From positions 77,501 to 141,500 of the forward strand of contig JAYKKM010000031.1 in assembly GCA_035772405.1 (NCBI GenBank): a stretch of DNA of 64,000 nucleotides, written 5' to 3'. A program made the translations under genes and the position numbers. Of the stretch, positions 40,257-51,064 are shown one piece after another (positions within the stretch are counted from its first letter, which is position 1; each line of letters opens with the position of its first letter). This DNA comes from Chrysogorgia sp. JL179-B06. Lineage: Eukaryota > Cnidaria > Anthozoa > Scleralcyonacea > Chrysogorgiidae. The notes under the pieces are model-generated. The model saw only the letters and a list, made by a program, of their open reading frames with translations, had not been told where the DNA came from and searched no databases.

Positions 40257-41962
40257 ACATGTAGTTTAATCGAGTGAAATGCCAAAAATTACCTATATTC
40301 AATGTGGCTGAAAACATTGCTCCCTCTTTATGCCGGTTATTTAATGTATCACTCTCTCTTGGCATGGTGCCTGCAAATTGGAAGCTTGCTAACATTGCTG
40401 CTGTGTACAAGAAAGACGATCCAACATTACCTTGTAATTACAGGCCCATTTCCTTATTGAGTACAATATCTAAAGTCTTAGAAAGATGCGTTTTCAACCA
40501 CTGTTTCCAACATCTAGGTCCTACTTTCACTCATTTACAACATGGCTTCCTTAAGGGCCGGTCTACAACTACTCAGTTGCTTGAGGTCTACCATCATATA
40601 TTGGATTCTCTTGCTGGCGGGATAGAAGTTGATTCCATTTATCTCGATCTGACTAAAGCCTTCGACACGGTTCCACACAACCTGATGTTAATCAAGCTGA
40701 AAAATCATGGAATTACTGGTCCTCTTCTTGCGTGGTTTACTAGCTACCTTTCCGGTAGACAGCAAAGGGTTGTTGTAGAAGGTGCCTATTCTGATTGGCT
40801 CCCAGTCACATCCGGCGTATCCCAAGGCTCCATTTTGGGCCCTCTTCTTTTCCTGGTGTATATGAACGATGCTCCTGATTATATTCAGTATAATTCATCA
40901 ATTGCCCTTTACGCGGATGATTTTAAACTATTTAGATCAATTAAACACCAAAGCGATAGCAATCTCCTTCAAAAAGATCTAGATTCTCTTCATCAATGGA
41001 ACCAGGACTGGGCTATGTCGTACAGCTTAGCCAAGTGTAAAGTTTTGCATTTTTCTAGGAAGAGGATACCGTGTAATCCTTTGGACAGGACTTACAGCTT
41101 GGCAGGTCAGCAGTTAACGTCAGTTCCAAATATAACAGATCTTGGTGTCACTATCGCTAACAATCTATCATGGTCAAACCATATCGAAAATATCACGTGT
41201 AAAGCTAATAGGACCCTTGGCCTCGTCAAAAGAGTGTGTCGAGACATTGATGATATAAGTACCAGAAAGCTGCTTTATTGCTCAATAATCAGACCTAAAC
41301 TAGAATATGCTAGCAATCTATGGTGTCCATATTTAATCAAATATCAGCTACTGGTTGAAAATGTTCAGCGCAGGGCCACCAGGTTCATTTTAAACTACCC
41401 TAAGAACATGTCGTATACAGAGAGACTCGTAAAAATAAACATTTTACCTTTAGAATCAAGAAGAGAAATATCTGACCTGCTACTACTATTCAAGTCTAGA
41501 AACGGTCTTGTTGTTACCGATGCAAATAACATTTTGGAAACCTTTGTATCGCCCTATCGGACTCGTAACTCTCATCCTAATAACTACAATCTGATCATCA
41601 AGCACAAACAGGATTATTTTCGGAAATCGTATTTTATTAGATCTGCTTTGCTTTGGAATGACTTGCCTTCTGGTTTAAAGGAATGTTACTCATTTTCACT
41701 TTTTAAATCCAAACTAATTAAGTTATATAAATCTAAATTAGAAACATATTGCAACCCTGGAAGCTCGCGTTAACTATATATGCATGCTTAAATATTTGTA
41801 AATATATCTTATTGTATTGACTCATTGTAAGGGGATTGGATGTCAATTGGGACTTCGGTCCTGTTTCCACTCCCTGCCACATATTTGTAACTATTGTATG
41901 TAAATGTTTCAGTGTTTGACTTGTTTGTAATATTGGCAAATTTATTAAACTAAACTAAACTA
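40257..41962 (+). mobile_element. 5'-truncated LINE with an intact RT reading frame
   Basis: Starts inside the RT domain, carries one unbroken ORF to 41773 and a 3' UTR ending TTATTAAACTAAACTAAACT. Endonuclease and ORF1 are missing, so it was dead on arrival. The unbroken frame implies recent insertion. Confidence 0.9.
40274..41773 (+). CDS. LINE reverse transcriptase (C-terminal 500 residues), uninterrupted
   Basis: 499 codons. RT motifs in order: WKLANIAAVYKKDD, NYRPISLLSTISKVLERCVF, YLDLTKAFDTVPHNL (motif A Asp), [20 protein letters not shown] (motif B), ALYADDFKLF (catalytic YADD near 40912) and LGVTIANNLSWSNHI. The thumb region RPKLEYASNLWCPY and the C-terminal RSALLWNDLPSGL are kept. 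The codon called as start is internal, and the endonuclease that would precede it is lost. It resembles jockey/CR1-group RTs. Catalytic residues look complete, but there is no evidence that it is expressed. Confidence 0.9.
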   Translation: MKCQKLPIFNVAENIAPSLCRLFNVSLSLGMVPANWKLANIAAVYKKDDPTLPCNYRPISLLSTISKVLERCVFNHCFQHLGPTFTHLQHGFLKGRSTTTQLLEVYHHILDSLAGGIEVDSIYLDLTKAFDTVPHNLMLIKLKNHGITGPLLAWFTSYLSGRQQRVVVEGAYSDWLPVTSGVSQGSILGPLLFLVYMNDAPDYIQYNSSIALYADDFKLFRSIKHQSDSNLLQKDLDSLHQWNQDWAMSYSLAKCKVLHFSRKRIPCNPLDRTYSLAGQQLTSVPNITDLGVTIANNLSWSNHIENITCKANRTLGLVKRVCRDIDDISTRKLLYCSIIRPKLEYASNLWCPYLIKYQLLVENVQRRATRFILNYPKNMSYTERLVKINILPLESRREISDLLLLFKSRNGLVVTDANNILETFVSPYRTRNSHPNNYNLIIKHKQDYFRKSYFIRSALLWNDLPSGLKECYSFSLFKSKLIKLYKSKLETYCNPGSSR

Positions 41963-41964
41963 TA

Positions 41965-42199
41965 ATATACCCAGAATCTTATCCCGCCATTACCACCACT
42001 ATATATACAGAACTCGTGACTAGACTCTCGGCAACGGCTTCCGTAGCTCAGTGGTCAGAGCACTGCACTAGCATCGCAGGGTCGCGGGTTCAATTCCAGC
42101 CGGAAGTCCTTGATGTTGCATTTTTCGCAACTGGTCCCGGTTTGGTCTTAAAATGTATGTATTCCAACACTCGAAATTTTCCTTCACCACAAATCCTTA
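41965..42199 (+). mobile_element. tRNA-derived SINE, complete copy
   Basis: Leader ACCCAGAATCTTATCCCGCC, tRNA-like head 42036-42109 (GTAGCTCAGTGGTCAGAGC, GGTTCAATTCC), body to CCTTCACCACAAATCC. Same structure as 25914-26168, but the tail is not TA. Confidence 0.85.
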
Positions 42200-42204
42200 T
42201 GTAT

Positions 42205-42360
42205 ATGTAAAGTATGTTGTTTAAAAAAGACATGCCATATAATAAACCTCTTATCAACCTCGACCGCTTGGTCATTACGGGAAAATATCAGACATCGGTC
42301 TTTTATGTATACCCTATTTTCCCGTAATGACCGCGCTCTCGGTTAATAATTAGAAGTTAG
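42205..42360. repeat. Unit 2, remainder, of the 505-bp element
   Basis: Picks up at GTAAAGTATGTTGTTTAAAA, exactly where unit 2 broke at 40162. Its hairpin has lost the middle part present at 39750-39800. Confidence 0.8.
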
Positions 42361-43033
42361 TATTGTTTTCCTTGTCTTCTTTGTGTGTCTATATTCGAAT
42401 ATTATATGCCATGCCATTATGACTGAACATTGTCTTATAGCATGCCACCACGGACCACCAGGGAGATGTAAGTATTCTCTACCGACGTTTTTCAAGTGTC
42501 TCGCACTAGCTTTAGTGTAGCTGCAAGCGTTCATCGTAAGGCATTTCGGCCACTCTGTTTTAATGTTATTCTCGTAGTTCTTCTTTGAATGGTAATAATT
42601 GAACACTTTTTCATATCTCTCGTCGTTCCTGAGATATTTTAGACTTATGACACCAAGAGTTTATCACATTTTTAGAAAATCAGGTATATATCTTTGAGAT
42701 AATTATACGAAATCAATGCAAACTTTGCACATTACGACGACACTTCGTGAAACCTGATCGAATGGGAAATTTCCCTCGATGTCTTTCGTCTTTCAAGTTC
42801 TTACTTATCAATTTCCTTCTCAAGTTCACATAGTGTTGTAATTTTATCGGATTATATTCATATCTGTCGTTGGTGGCTAAACATGCAGTGTTAATCATTT
42901 AGCAGAAACATTGCCGGTACATATCGTATCTCTAAACCAATTAACACTTGAAGTATATAGTTATGCATGGTCACTGAGCTAGTGCCATATCTAAATTAGA
43001 AATACGTTGTACACAACGCCACCCGCTGTCTAC

Positions 43034-43231
43034 CTATAGACCTTATTCATAAATGGCCGACAATTTAAAATTCTTTTATATGCATATAAATTGACCAAAA
43101 TTGACCTAAATTGACCCCTTTTAAAGTAAGAATCCTTTTCAATTTCGTACATAAAAACGAGTTCATCAGGGCCAATTTATATGCATATAAAAAATATTAA
43201 TTCGGCGGCCATTTTTGAATAATGTCTATAG
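43034..43231. mobile_element. MITE ending TAGACCTTATTCATAAATGG
   Basis: TATAGACCTTATTCATAAATGGCCG at the left is mirrored by GGCCATTTTTGAATAATGTCTATA at the right, with mirrored TATATGCATATAAATTG inside. Another member spans 48353-48871. Confidence 0.83.
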
Positions 43232-43249
43232 TACGTATATTCCATATAC

Positions 43250-43800
43250 ATTGCCCTGACGAGCAAATACATTGCCTTGAAAAACAAATACATTGCCCTG
43301 ACGAGCAAATTCATTGCCCTGACTGTCAGGGCAATGGATTTGCTCGTCAGGGTAAGTGTATTTGCTTGTCATGACGATGCATTTGCTCGTCAGGGTTTAT
43401 GTATTTGCTTGTCATGACAATGGATTTGCTCGTCAGGGTAAGTGTATTTGCTTGTCAGGGCAATGGATTCAGTTATACGTCAGGGCAATGTATTTGCTCT
43501 ACAGGGCAATGTATTTATTCGTCAGGGCAATGTAAAAATGCTCGTCAGGGCACTAGTATGTATTTGCTAAGCAAATACACTTACCACGAGCAAACCATTG
43601 TCATGACAAGCAAATACACTTACCCTTATGATGAGCAAATCCATTGCCCTGACAAGCAAATACACTTACCCTGACGAGCAAATCCATTGTCATGACAAGC
43701 AAATACACTAGTCTTATACCCTGACGAGCAAATCCATTGCCCTGACAAGCAAATACACTTACCCTGACGAGCAAATCCATTGTCACAAGCAAATACATAA
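43250..43800. repeat. Satellite of 20-24 bp units that switches orientation
   Basis: Units such as CCCTGACGAGCAAATCCATT and TCATGACAAGCAAATACACT alternate. Units run one way to about 43325, the opposite way to about 43567, then back again to 43800. Switch points are CCCTGAC-TGTCAGGG and TATTTGCT-AAGCAAATA. Open frames here are artefacts. Confidence 0.9.
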
Positions 43801-44312
43801 ACCCCAGATAATCCTAAACCTAAGCCCCTATAGACGTATAACCACGTACTAATTATTTCATCTGTTTTGCTACAGCTAATTTGACCTTTCTCCCGATTCA
43901 TCATGTCTATTTTCTCCAGTTGAAGCCTAGCTTCTCTTTAATGTTCAGCTCTAGTTTTCTCTTGGAATTACAAAAAGAAGACATTTGCTGATAATATTTA
44001 ATCACAATAATATTTACAGGACTCGAAGTTGAAATGGTTAAGCTGAATGGAAACGAATACTTAGGTCACTCCTAGTGCATGGTATAGTCATTTACAGACT
44101 GTTTATCAATTGATCCAAGTAAGTCAAACCATTTCAACTTCGAGTTCTATAACTAAAAGTTCATATCATCCACATACACGCTTGCTATCGTTACACAGTC
44201 ATGCATGCTCATGCATGTCGGAGATCGATGTCCATTTTGGAAGTTAAGGCATGGTTTTTTACTTGAACACTGAAATATTCTGTTTTTCAGAAAGTGCATG
44301 GCACTAATCCAT

Positions 44313-44975
44313 CAACCTCGTACCCAGGGTCTTGTCAGTGTAGCGATGGAAGAAGGCTGGTCACGTGGCTCCAAGGATATTGGATTATTTTGTAACCTGG
44401 CTTATTCTCGCTTATATGCTCGGTATATGGATAATTTAAAAATATTACAATTTATTGGAAAGACAGTAATATGTTCAATAAGTAAGTAATAAAAACTCAA
44501 AACACTATTAAACAACAGTTTTAATTTGTATTTGTCAGACTATAAATAATTACAAAAATAACATCTCCAATGGTCAATATACTGTTCGAATTAAAGTACC
44601 TGTAGCAGATCTGGAAATATGCAGTTTGAATATAAAACGTCGAGACCGAAACCACACCAGAAATCTGAAATCCCTATAAATGCTTTCAACACTTTTAATA
44701 TTTAAAATAATAGTCATAGTCAGTATTCGAACTGTTCTGGCGTTGATCATGTTTATCTTATGACAGCAACAAATGTCCAGTAAATCAACGTATTTTTCGA
44801 AGTAATCCACCATCTTTCAACTTCTGTCTGCAGTCCGTACTTACTGTCTTTCCAATAAATTGTAATATTTTTAAATTATCCATATATGTTTTCACAGCGA
44901 ACCGGCCCCTGGATGATATCAGGTTACAAAATAATCCAATATCCTTGTAGTCACGTGACCAGCCTTTTCCAGGGT
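44313..44975. mobile_element. Long inverted-repeat element, CAACCTCG family
   Basis: The left end has CAACCTCGTACCCAGGGTCT. From 44350 the arm AAGGCTGGTCACGTGG through AATTTATTGGAAAGACAGTA is mirrored by 44845-44970. The middle, about 375 bp, has no recognisable product. It may be a larger relative of the short foldbacks at 17341 and 28838. Confidence 0.75.
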
Positions 44976-45022
44976 CTTCTCTTCTCTCGCTCCACTCCCC
45001 TCGCATCCTAACACGATCTCTT

Positions 45023-45362
45023 CCTTAAATTAACTATTATCCTTAATTTACAAATCGCTCCAAATTAAGGATAATGGTTAATTTAGCGGCGATCGTGAGA
45101 GTCGCGCATGCGTATGTTAGTCAACTACTATCCCACTAGCTTAGATCTCTCACTTGTTTATAAGTTTAGCTGGCCAAGTAGGGGAGTGGATGGCTTGGCG
45201 CTAGGGATGGAAAAAATGTTGACGGGGGGTTAGGTTAGAAAACCCATTAGACGGGGGGAGGGTTAGGATCTTTGTTGTGTTAGATTAACCATTATCATTA
45301 CCATTATCATCAGCCTTAATTTAGAGCGATTTGTAAATTAAGGATAATAGTTAATTTAAGGG
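45023..45362. mobile_element. MITE with 45-bp terminal inverted repeats
   Basis: CCTTAAATTAACTATTATCC and GGATAATAGTTAATTTAAGG at the ends, with an internal extra copy of the arm (AAATTAAGGATAATGGTTAA near 45063). Confidence 0.85.
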
Positions 45363-45690
45363 TAGAGACCGGGTTGCCCATCCCGGCCGCTACGAGGTTG
45401 CCCATGACAACAAGGTCGCTCGGTCACGTGATTCACTGGCGGCCATTTTGGATGAAAACCTAAACCCTTCTTAAGTACCTTGATAAACATCATAATTACC
45501 AAACAAACACCCTAATTTGATTCAAACATTAATTACGTTTATTGATTGGTAAATAATTCGTAAGTTGAATGGTAGTTTACAAATATGAGAGTAATTGTAA
45601 TTAGCGGAAAAATCAATCGCTAAAATGTTGCTATCCAACCTAATTACGGGAAAACTAAGTATTTTGATAAAATACACAATAACGCGGTAA

Positions 45691-45799
45691 CTCCGAATAA
45701 CGTAAACATATTTATTGAGAATTCAACGTTTTGACTAACTTGAAGTCATTTCTCAATATCAATATCAATTCTTAATAAATATGTTAACGTTATTCGGAG
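45691..45799. mobile_element. 109-bp foldback
   Basis: CTCCGAATAACGTAAACATA is mirrored by TATGTTAACGTTATTCGGAG, with inner TTTATTGAGAATT/AATTCTTAATAAA. Confidence 0.82.
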
Positions 45800-45833
45800 T
45801 ATTTTATCCAACCTGGCAACCTAGTATGATAAG

Positions 45834-46300
45834 TTTATTTTCAAACTTGTTCCCAGTGTCTTCTCTCTTTTCATTTATTGCACTCGAGTGCAATCAATTA
45901 TTTTATTGCACTCCTCTCAGCCAATCAGAATCCAGTAATTTTGTCATGTATATAATAAGTATAGGTAATCGTATGATAGCGAGTGCAATTAAGGATTTAC
46001 ACCACAAGTGATATTTGAAAATTGTGCCAAAATTTGGCACAATTTTCAAATATCACGAGTAGTGTAAATCCTTAATTGCACGAGCAAAATCATATGATTA
46101 CTCATTTATTATATGCATGACAAAATTACGACACGTACGCTTCATCTTCTTCGAAGTCTTTAAAAACGTCTTGTTTCATTAGTTGACAACAAACCTTTTC
46201 ACTCTTGGTGTTCTTTGTACTCATTTCAAAATATTTACATGGGATTTTTAATCAATTGTATACCACAAGTCTTGGAAAAGTGGAAACTTTCCATTGCAGA
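45834..46300 (-). mobile_element. Element related to 49845-50353, opposite strand and circularly permuted
   Basis: Shares GCACTCGAGTGCAAT, GATATTTGAAAATTGTGCC, TACGCTTCATCTTCTTC and CTCTTGGTGTTCTTTGTACT with 49845-50353. In that copy the three blocks come in rotated order. Contains a long hairpin (GGATTTACACCACAAGTGAT with its mirror). Confidence 0.72.
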
Positions 46301-46314
46301 ATACTCTCTGGATG

Positions 46315-46454
46315 TGCGCATGACCGCTGTCTCTCCCACAAGCGGTTGTCACAGGCAATCGCTTGTGTATAATTAGTTCTCGTGCCCATATCTAGATTGT
46401 ACCAAGCTACACTGATGAGCTGTGGAACAGCGAAACACGTATCTGTAGATATTG

Positions 46455-46546
<92 letters not shown>
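46315..46546. repeat. SINE-like tail plus (TA)n
   Basis: GCGCATGACCGCTGTCTC, CCAAGCTACACTGATGAGCT and GCGAAACACGTATCTGTAGA, then (TA)n from 46458 to 46544. Related to 10590-10852 and 25155-25200. Confidence 0.75.
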
Positions 46547-46547
<1 letters not shown>

Positions 46548-47411
46548 ATACGATTTTTCTAACGAACAGTATTAGATTTCCATCCCAATTTCTCTTCTTA
46601 TCGCGGATTCAAGGAAACTCCCGCCATCGCGGAACATTTCGCGCGAGCGCGAAGCCTGGAGTTAACTATCGGTCATAGAAAACGAGGGCGTGTTGGTTAA
46701 TTATTTTAGTAAATATTTTTCTACTAAATTTTCTTAACTACAAACGTCCTTGTGGTCATGACCATAAAAATAATTCTAATCACATTAAATAAAAAAAAAT
46801 TTAGAATGCCAACAAGAATTGTCTGACAGCCATTGTCTTATACTTACGACTTAAGTAACCAAAGATCTAGACAAAAACAATCAAATTTTGTCTTTTGACA
46901 AATTAATATTATGCATTACACCGGCTCGGCCGGCCATATTTGGAATCACGAAATTTCCAAATTTTAGTGAACTCATCCTTAAATATCTTATTAATCCTTA
47001 TATATTTTGTCTTTTAAATCAGCTGTTAGTAGTTTAATGCCAATTGCTGTAATCTGATTGGCCACTACTCGCTAGTATCTAATTATCGATAATTAGCGAT
47101 ATGACTGAATTCTTCGTCAAAATACTTAATATGTCTCGTTTTTTTAAATAATTTTGAAGGAATTACGTCATATAAAGTTTGTTTTTACAAAAACAATTAG
47201 ATTATTTGCTCTCGAGCTTCGCCCTCCGTAATTGTCATCACACAAGCTTGTTGTTTAATTAATAACAGGGAAACTTCTGTTTATCCGTATTTTATTGCAA
47301 CGTTTGCGGCGTAAACAGAAATACAAGTATCATCGTTGACACCTCTGCATTGACCCTCACAGTTTAAGGTCAAGTAAAAACACCCAGGTAGACAATATAT
47401 AGAATTATCAT

Positions 47412-48002
47412 TCGTTAAATAACATTGGCAACAACAAATAACTTTTTAACCGAAGTAGACAGCTTCGCCGTAATAGAATATCGCTGTTAAAATGCTCATA
47501 ACACATTTACAATCAAACCATCTGAACCAGGCTCTTGGGCTGACAAAATAGAGATTTTGAATGTGCTGGTAAGCATTGTATTTCGTATAATTGTAAGCAG
47601 CCAACGTATTGCTCAGTTTTTGTGCAATAATAATAGTCAACACTCTCCTCCGCAGAGGCTTCTTGCGCTTTTTTAGAGTTCGGGCAAATAGTTTGGGCAG
47701 CACGGGCTGGCGGGCTACAAGCGAATAGCCCACCTAGAGTATATTACATTATAAATAAAAGCGCAAGTAGCCTCTGCGGAGGAGAGTGGTAATTCAAAAA
47801 TAATCTTGAGAGTAAGCTTAACGCCAAAATTGACCACTTTACCACATGACGTCAAAGGTTAATTTGCGGCAGAGAATGCTAAATCACATTTAATGCTAAA
47901 TCACATTTAATACGCTTACAAGCATTGCCACAATATAAAACTATTATATTCCGGCTTTAGAAAATATCAGCTTATTTTTTATTGCCAATATGTTCTTTAA
48001 TA
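47412..48002. mobile_element. AACATTGGCAACA-ended element with a nested MITE at 47641-47787
   Basis: Ends TAACATTGGCAACAACAAAT and TTTATTGCCAATATGTTCTTT, as in 13425-14003. Nested: ACTCTCCTCCGCAGAGGCTT with its mirror AGCCTCTGCGGAGGAGAGT around 110 bp. An open minus frame (47733-47446) spans both and is not credible. Confidence 0.7.
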
Positions 48003-48100
48003 TTATTAATTACTCAATCTTCAATCTGTACCACGTGAAATTTGTTAAAAGCATGAATATTCATGTATTGTGAAGATCTTTTTATGTCGTTGTTATTTAA

Positions 48101-48235
48101 GAAATAAAAAACGTGTCGCGTGTGATTATCGAGTTATAGTGCGTGTAAAACACGAGGCGATAGCCGAGTGTTTTACTAGCTTCTCGAGTGCCATTATAAC
48201 TCGATAATCACACAAGACAAAGTTTTTTATTTCTT
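48101..48235. mobile_element. Palindromic element, GAAATAAAAAACG arms
   Basis: GTGTGATTATCGAGTTATA is mirrored by TATAACTCGATAATCACAC, and an inner AAAACACGAGGCGATAGCCG/GAGTGTTTTA stem follows. Confidence 0.8.
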
Positions 48236-48352
48236 TTATAAAAGAACGGCCATTAAATTAACAATAAAGCCATGAAAAATGTTACTTGCGGTTATTTTAT
48301 AACATGATATACGTTGACTTTGGAATTGAAACGCGCGCGCTTTCTTCGCGGT

Positions 48353-48871
48353 GTAGACTCATTCATAAATGGCCACCGAATTAAGATACCGTAAATTGCG
48401 GAATATAAGCCCTGGGCTTATACAATTCCGTAAGGGGTTTTGGGTGGGCTTATAAACGGGGGGCTTATATTCGGAGGGCTTATAAACGGGGGGGCTTATA
48501 AACGGGGGGCTTATATCCCGCAGTTTACGGTATGCATTCCAAAAACAATTAATAATTCATGAGGAAAAGACAAAGGATATCACTACCCTGTCGTAAGTTC
48601 TATATGTGACAAAGATTCGTCCTGATTTACATAAACTTTATCTTTGATTTTCTTGGCTTAGACAACATTGATTTTCAAAATTACTACGCCAATGAACTTA
48701 TTAAACTTACCGTTTAATACGCCCTCGTGTTTTAAATCTGATAAAACAGTGCTGCGAGTTTATTAAACAGTATATAAATTGCCGTTGTGAACTCGGTTTT
48801 CAACGTAAATGAAAAGGATTCTTACTTGAAAACAAGGTCATAAATTGTCCGCCATTTATGAATAAGGTCTA
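48353..48871. mobile_element. TAGACCTTATTCATAAATGG element with a nested MITE at 48387-48532
   Basis: Outer ends TAGACTCATTCATAAATGGC and GCCATTTATGAATAAGGTCTA. Nested: TACCGTAAATTGCGGAATAT and ATATCCCGCAGTTTACGGTA around several GGGGGGCTTATAAACG repeats. Confidence 0.78.
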
Positions 48872-49239
48872 TGGAATTGGAGTGCATTGCCCCGACTAAA
48901 AATACCCGACCACGCTCCGACCATTTCCCGAAGATTAAAACAATGGTGTTAGTTGTTATTATTGGTTATTGGGTGGATTAGTAAAATTTCTTTTGAAAAG
49001 GATTCCGTGTCATGTTTATTTGTGGTTGTAATGAGTAATTGATTACGAAGATCTTCGTGAGGAAGCTCCTTTTCTATCGTAGTAAGTATTTAAAGCACTC
49101 TCGTGTAGTGTTTAAAGAGTGAGTGTCAACCATCATGCATTGCGCGTTTGTGTTTATCTTTCCGTACGATAACGAAGTGTTTTGAAGTGCTTCGTTGCCA
49201 ACTTCATGACGTGTAAATACTCCGGAAATTCACTGAGTC

Positions 49240-49458
49240 GTAATGAGATGGTCTCTGACGTCAGGTGCTGGATAGAGAATTTTCACGCATTAAAAATGTC
49301 TTATATCTCAGTGATTACAACGTTCATTATCATGAGGAGTTATTATACGCACATTTTCAAGTAAATTTGTGGAACAAACTTGAAGGTGGAACTAATATTT
49401 TAATGAGTGAAAATTCTCTACGCTGCACCTTACGTCAGAGACCATCTCATTTACATAT
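49240..49458. mobile_element. Foldback with GAGATGGTCTCTGACGT arms
   Basis: GAGATGGTCTCTGACGTCAG to GAATTTTCACGCATTAAAAA is mirrored by TTTTAATGAGTGAAAATTCTC and ACGTCAGAGACCATCTC. Confidence 0.78.
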
Positions 49459-49724
49459 CAAACAAACTGAAATATTTCAAAAACGAAGTAAAATACGGAA
49501 AAGTTGTAAAAGGTGTTACTTTATCTTTTTACGAGTTCTTTCATATTAGACAAACTTAATTTTTGTTGACAATGTCCTTTAAGTATTTTTCGACATATTG
49601 GAGATCTCTTATTTCTCCTTTTCATATTATGTCTAGTTCTCAGTTCTGAGAAGTTAGCAGCTTTCATATTTATTCGTATATCAATTGAACCAGTACATCA
49701 TTGTATAATCTTCTCTCTTTTTCG

Positions 49725-49798
49725 GTAGCTCAATTGGTAGAGCTCAGCATTTCACCGGCCATCGACAGAAGATTACAGTTGTTTTCATCCCTGTTCGG
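49725..49798 (+). repeat. tRNA-like fragment
   Basis: TCGGTAGCTCAATTGGTAGAGC has a good box A and D arm, but box B is decayed. Too degraded for a tRNA gene. Confidence 0.5.
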
Positions 49799-49844
49799 CA
49801 ATGGCGAAGATGGCCGTAGCAACTGGTCATGCTATGCTAATTTA

Positions 49845-50353
49845 TTATATACATGACAAAATTACTGGATTCTGATTAGTTGAGAGGAGTGCAATAAAAT
49901 CGTTTATTGCACTCGAGTGCAATAAATGAAAAGAGAGAAGACACTGGGAACAAGTTTGACAATAAAATTCAAAATGGTGGCCTATTCTGCAATGGAAAGT
50001 TTTCACTTTTCCAACGACTTGTGATACACTAGGAGTTAAAAATTCCATGTAAATATTTTGAAATGAGTACAAAGACACCAAGAGTGAAAAGGTTTGTTGT
50101 CAACTAATGAGAAAAGACGTTTTTAAAGACTTGGAAGAAGATGAAGCGTACGTGTCGTAATTTTGCCATGCATATAATAAATGAGTAATCATATGATTTT
50201 GCTCGTGCAATTAAGGATTTACACTACTCGTGATATTTGAAAATTGTGCCAAATTGCACTCGCCTAACGGCTCGTGCAATTTTGGCACAATTTTCATATA
50301 TCACTCGTGGTGTAAATCCTTAATTGCACTCGCTATCATACGATTACCTATAC
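49845..50353. mobile_element. Foldback element inserted at the left end of copy 2
   Basis: Copy 1 reads GCTAATTTATAAACATCTGC without a break (about 16366); in copy 2 the same place is split by about 510 bp. It contains an inverted GGATTTACAC(T/C)AC-rich hairpin and GCACTCGAGTGCAAT. Related to 45834-46300. Confidence 0.83.
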
Positions 50354-50505
50354 TTATAAACATCTGCATATTTTGAAAACAATATATTTCTAAAGATCTG
50401 AATATGTAAATTCTTTCAAAATTTGCACAGCACGACCAGTCGTTGCTACATGTCCAACTTCGCTACTGCTGTTTGGAACTCAGAAATATTTGTTGCATTA
50501 CTCAC

Positions 50506-51064
50506 CTAGAGTAGGGACAATCTTTTTGCAGTCTCGAAGAAGCCTTGATTTTTCATTTATCGTCAAGTGATACTTTGGAGCTAATGTGGTATAATTCAAA
50601 CATGTTTTTGTTATTATTTCTTTGTTGTTCAAACTGCAGCTGGAGTAAAACCCACTTTTCTCAGCAGTAACTTGAAGAACCTTTAAGATATTTTCCTTTG
50701 TCGTGTAATCTTTAGTGACGAGTCCAGTACAAATATCAGAGTTCGGAAAGAAATCGTTTACAGCTTGAAGAAATAACGAGTGATAATTTTCGTTGCCTTT
50801 TTTACAATAATCTGCGACAGTAGCTATTACTTCTTCCTTTCTCTTGAAACATGCAAATGAATACTTGATGGTAGTCAGTTCTGTTATAAGGTCTTCTTGA
50901 AGTTCAAAGGTTTTTCCATAGTTAGCCGAAGATATTTGGGAAAGGAACCTGTCGATTGTAGAGACGCAGTTTGAACGATGCAGATCGTTGCACAAGCTTT
51001 TAACTTGATTGAGATGAAGTTTTAATTTCGCCGATGCTAATGTAACCTTTATTTGTCTCCAACC
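50506..51064 (-). pseudogene. Exon 6 copy
   Basis: 559 bases with acceptor TTTTTCAG and donor GTGAGT kept and no internal stop. One residue differs from 16518-17076 (His for Gln). No EGF exon follows it before the start of copy 1, so its phase 1 donor has no local partner; the nearest compatible acceptor is exon 7 at 14927. Confidence 0.8.

Noticed and set aside
43250..43800. CRISPR-like array
   Set aside because: Units are not separated by unique spacers, orientation changes, and the context is eukaryotic.
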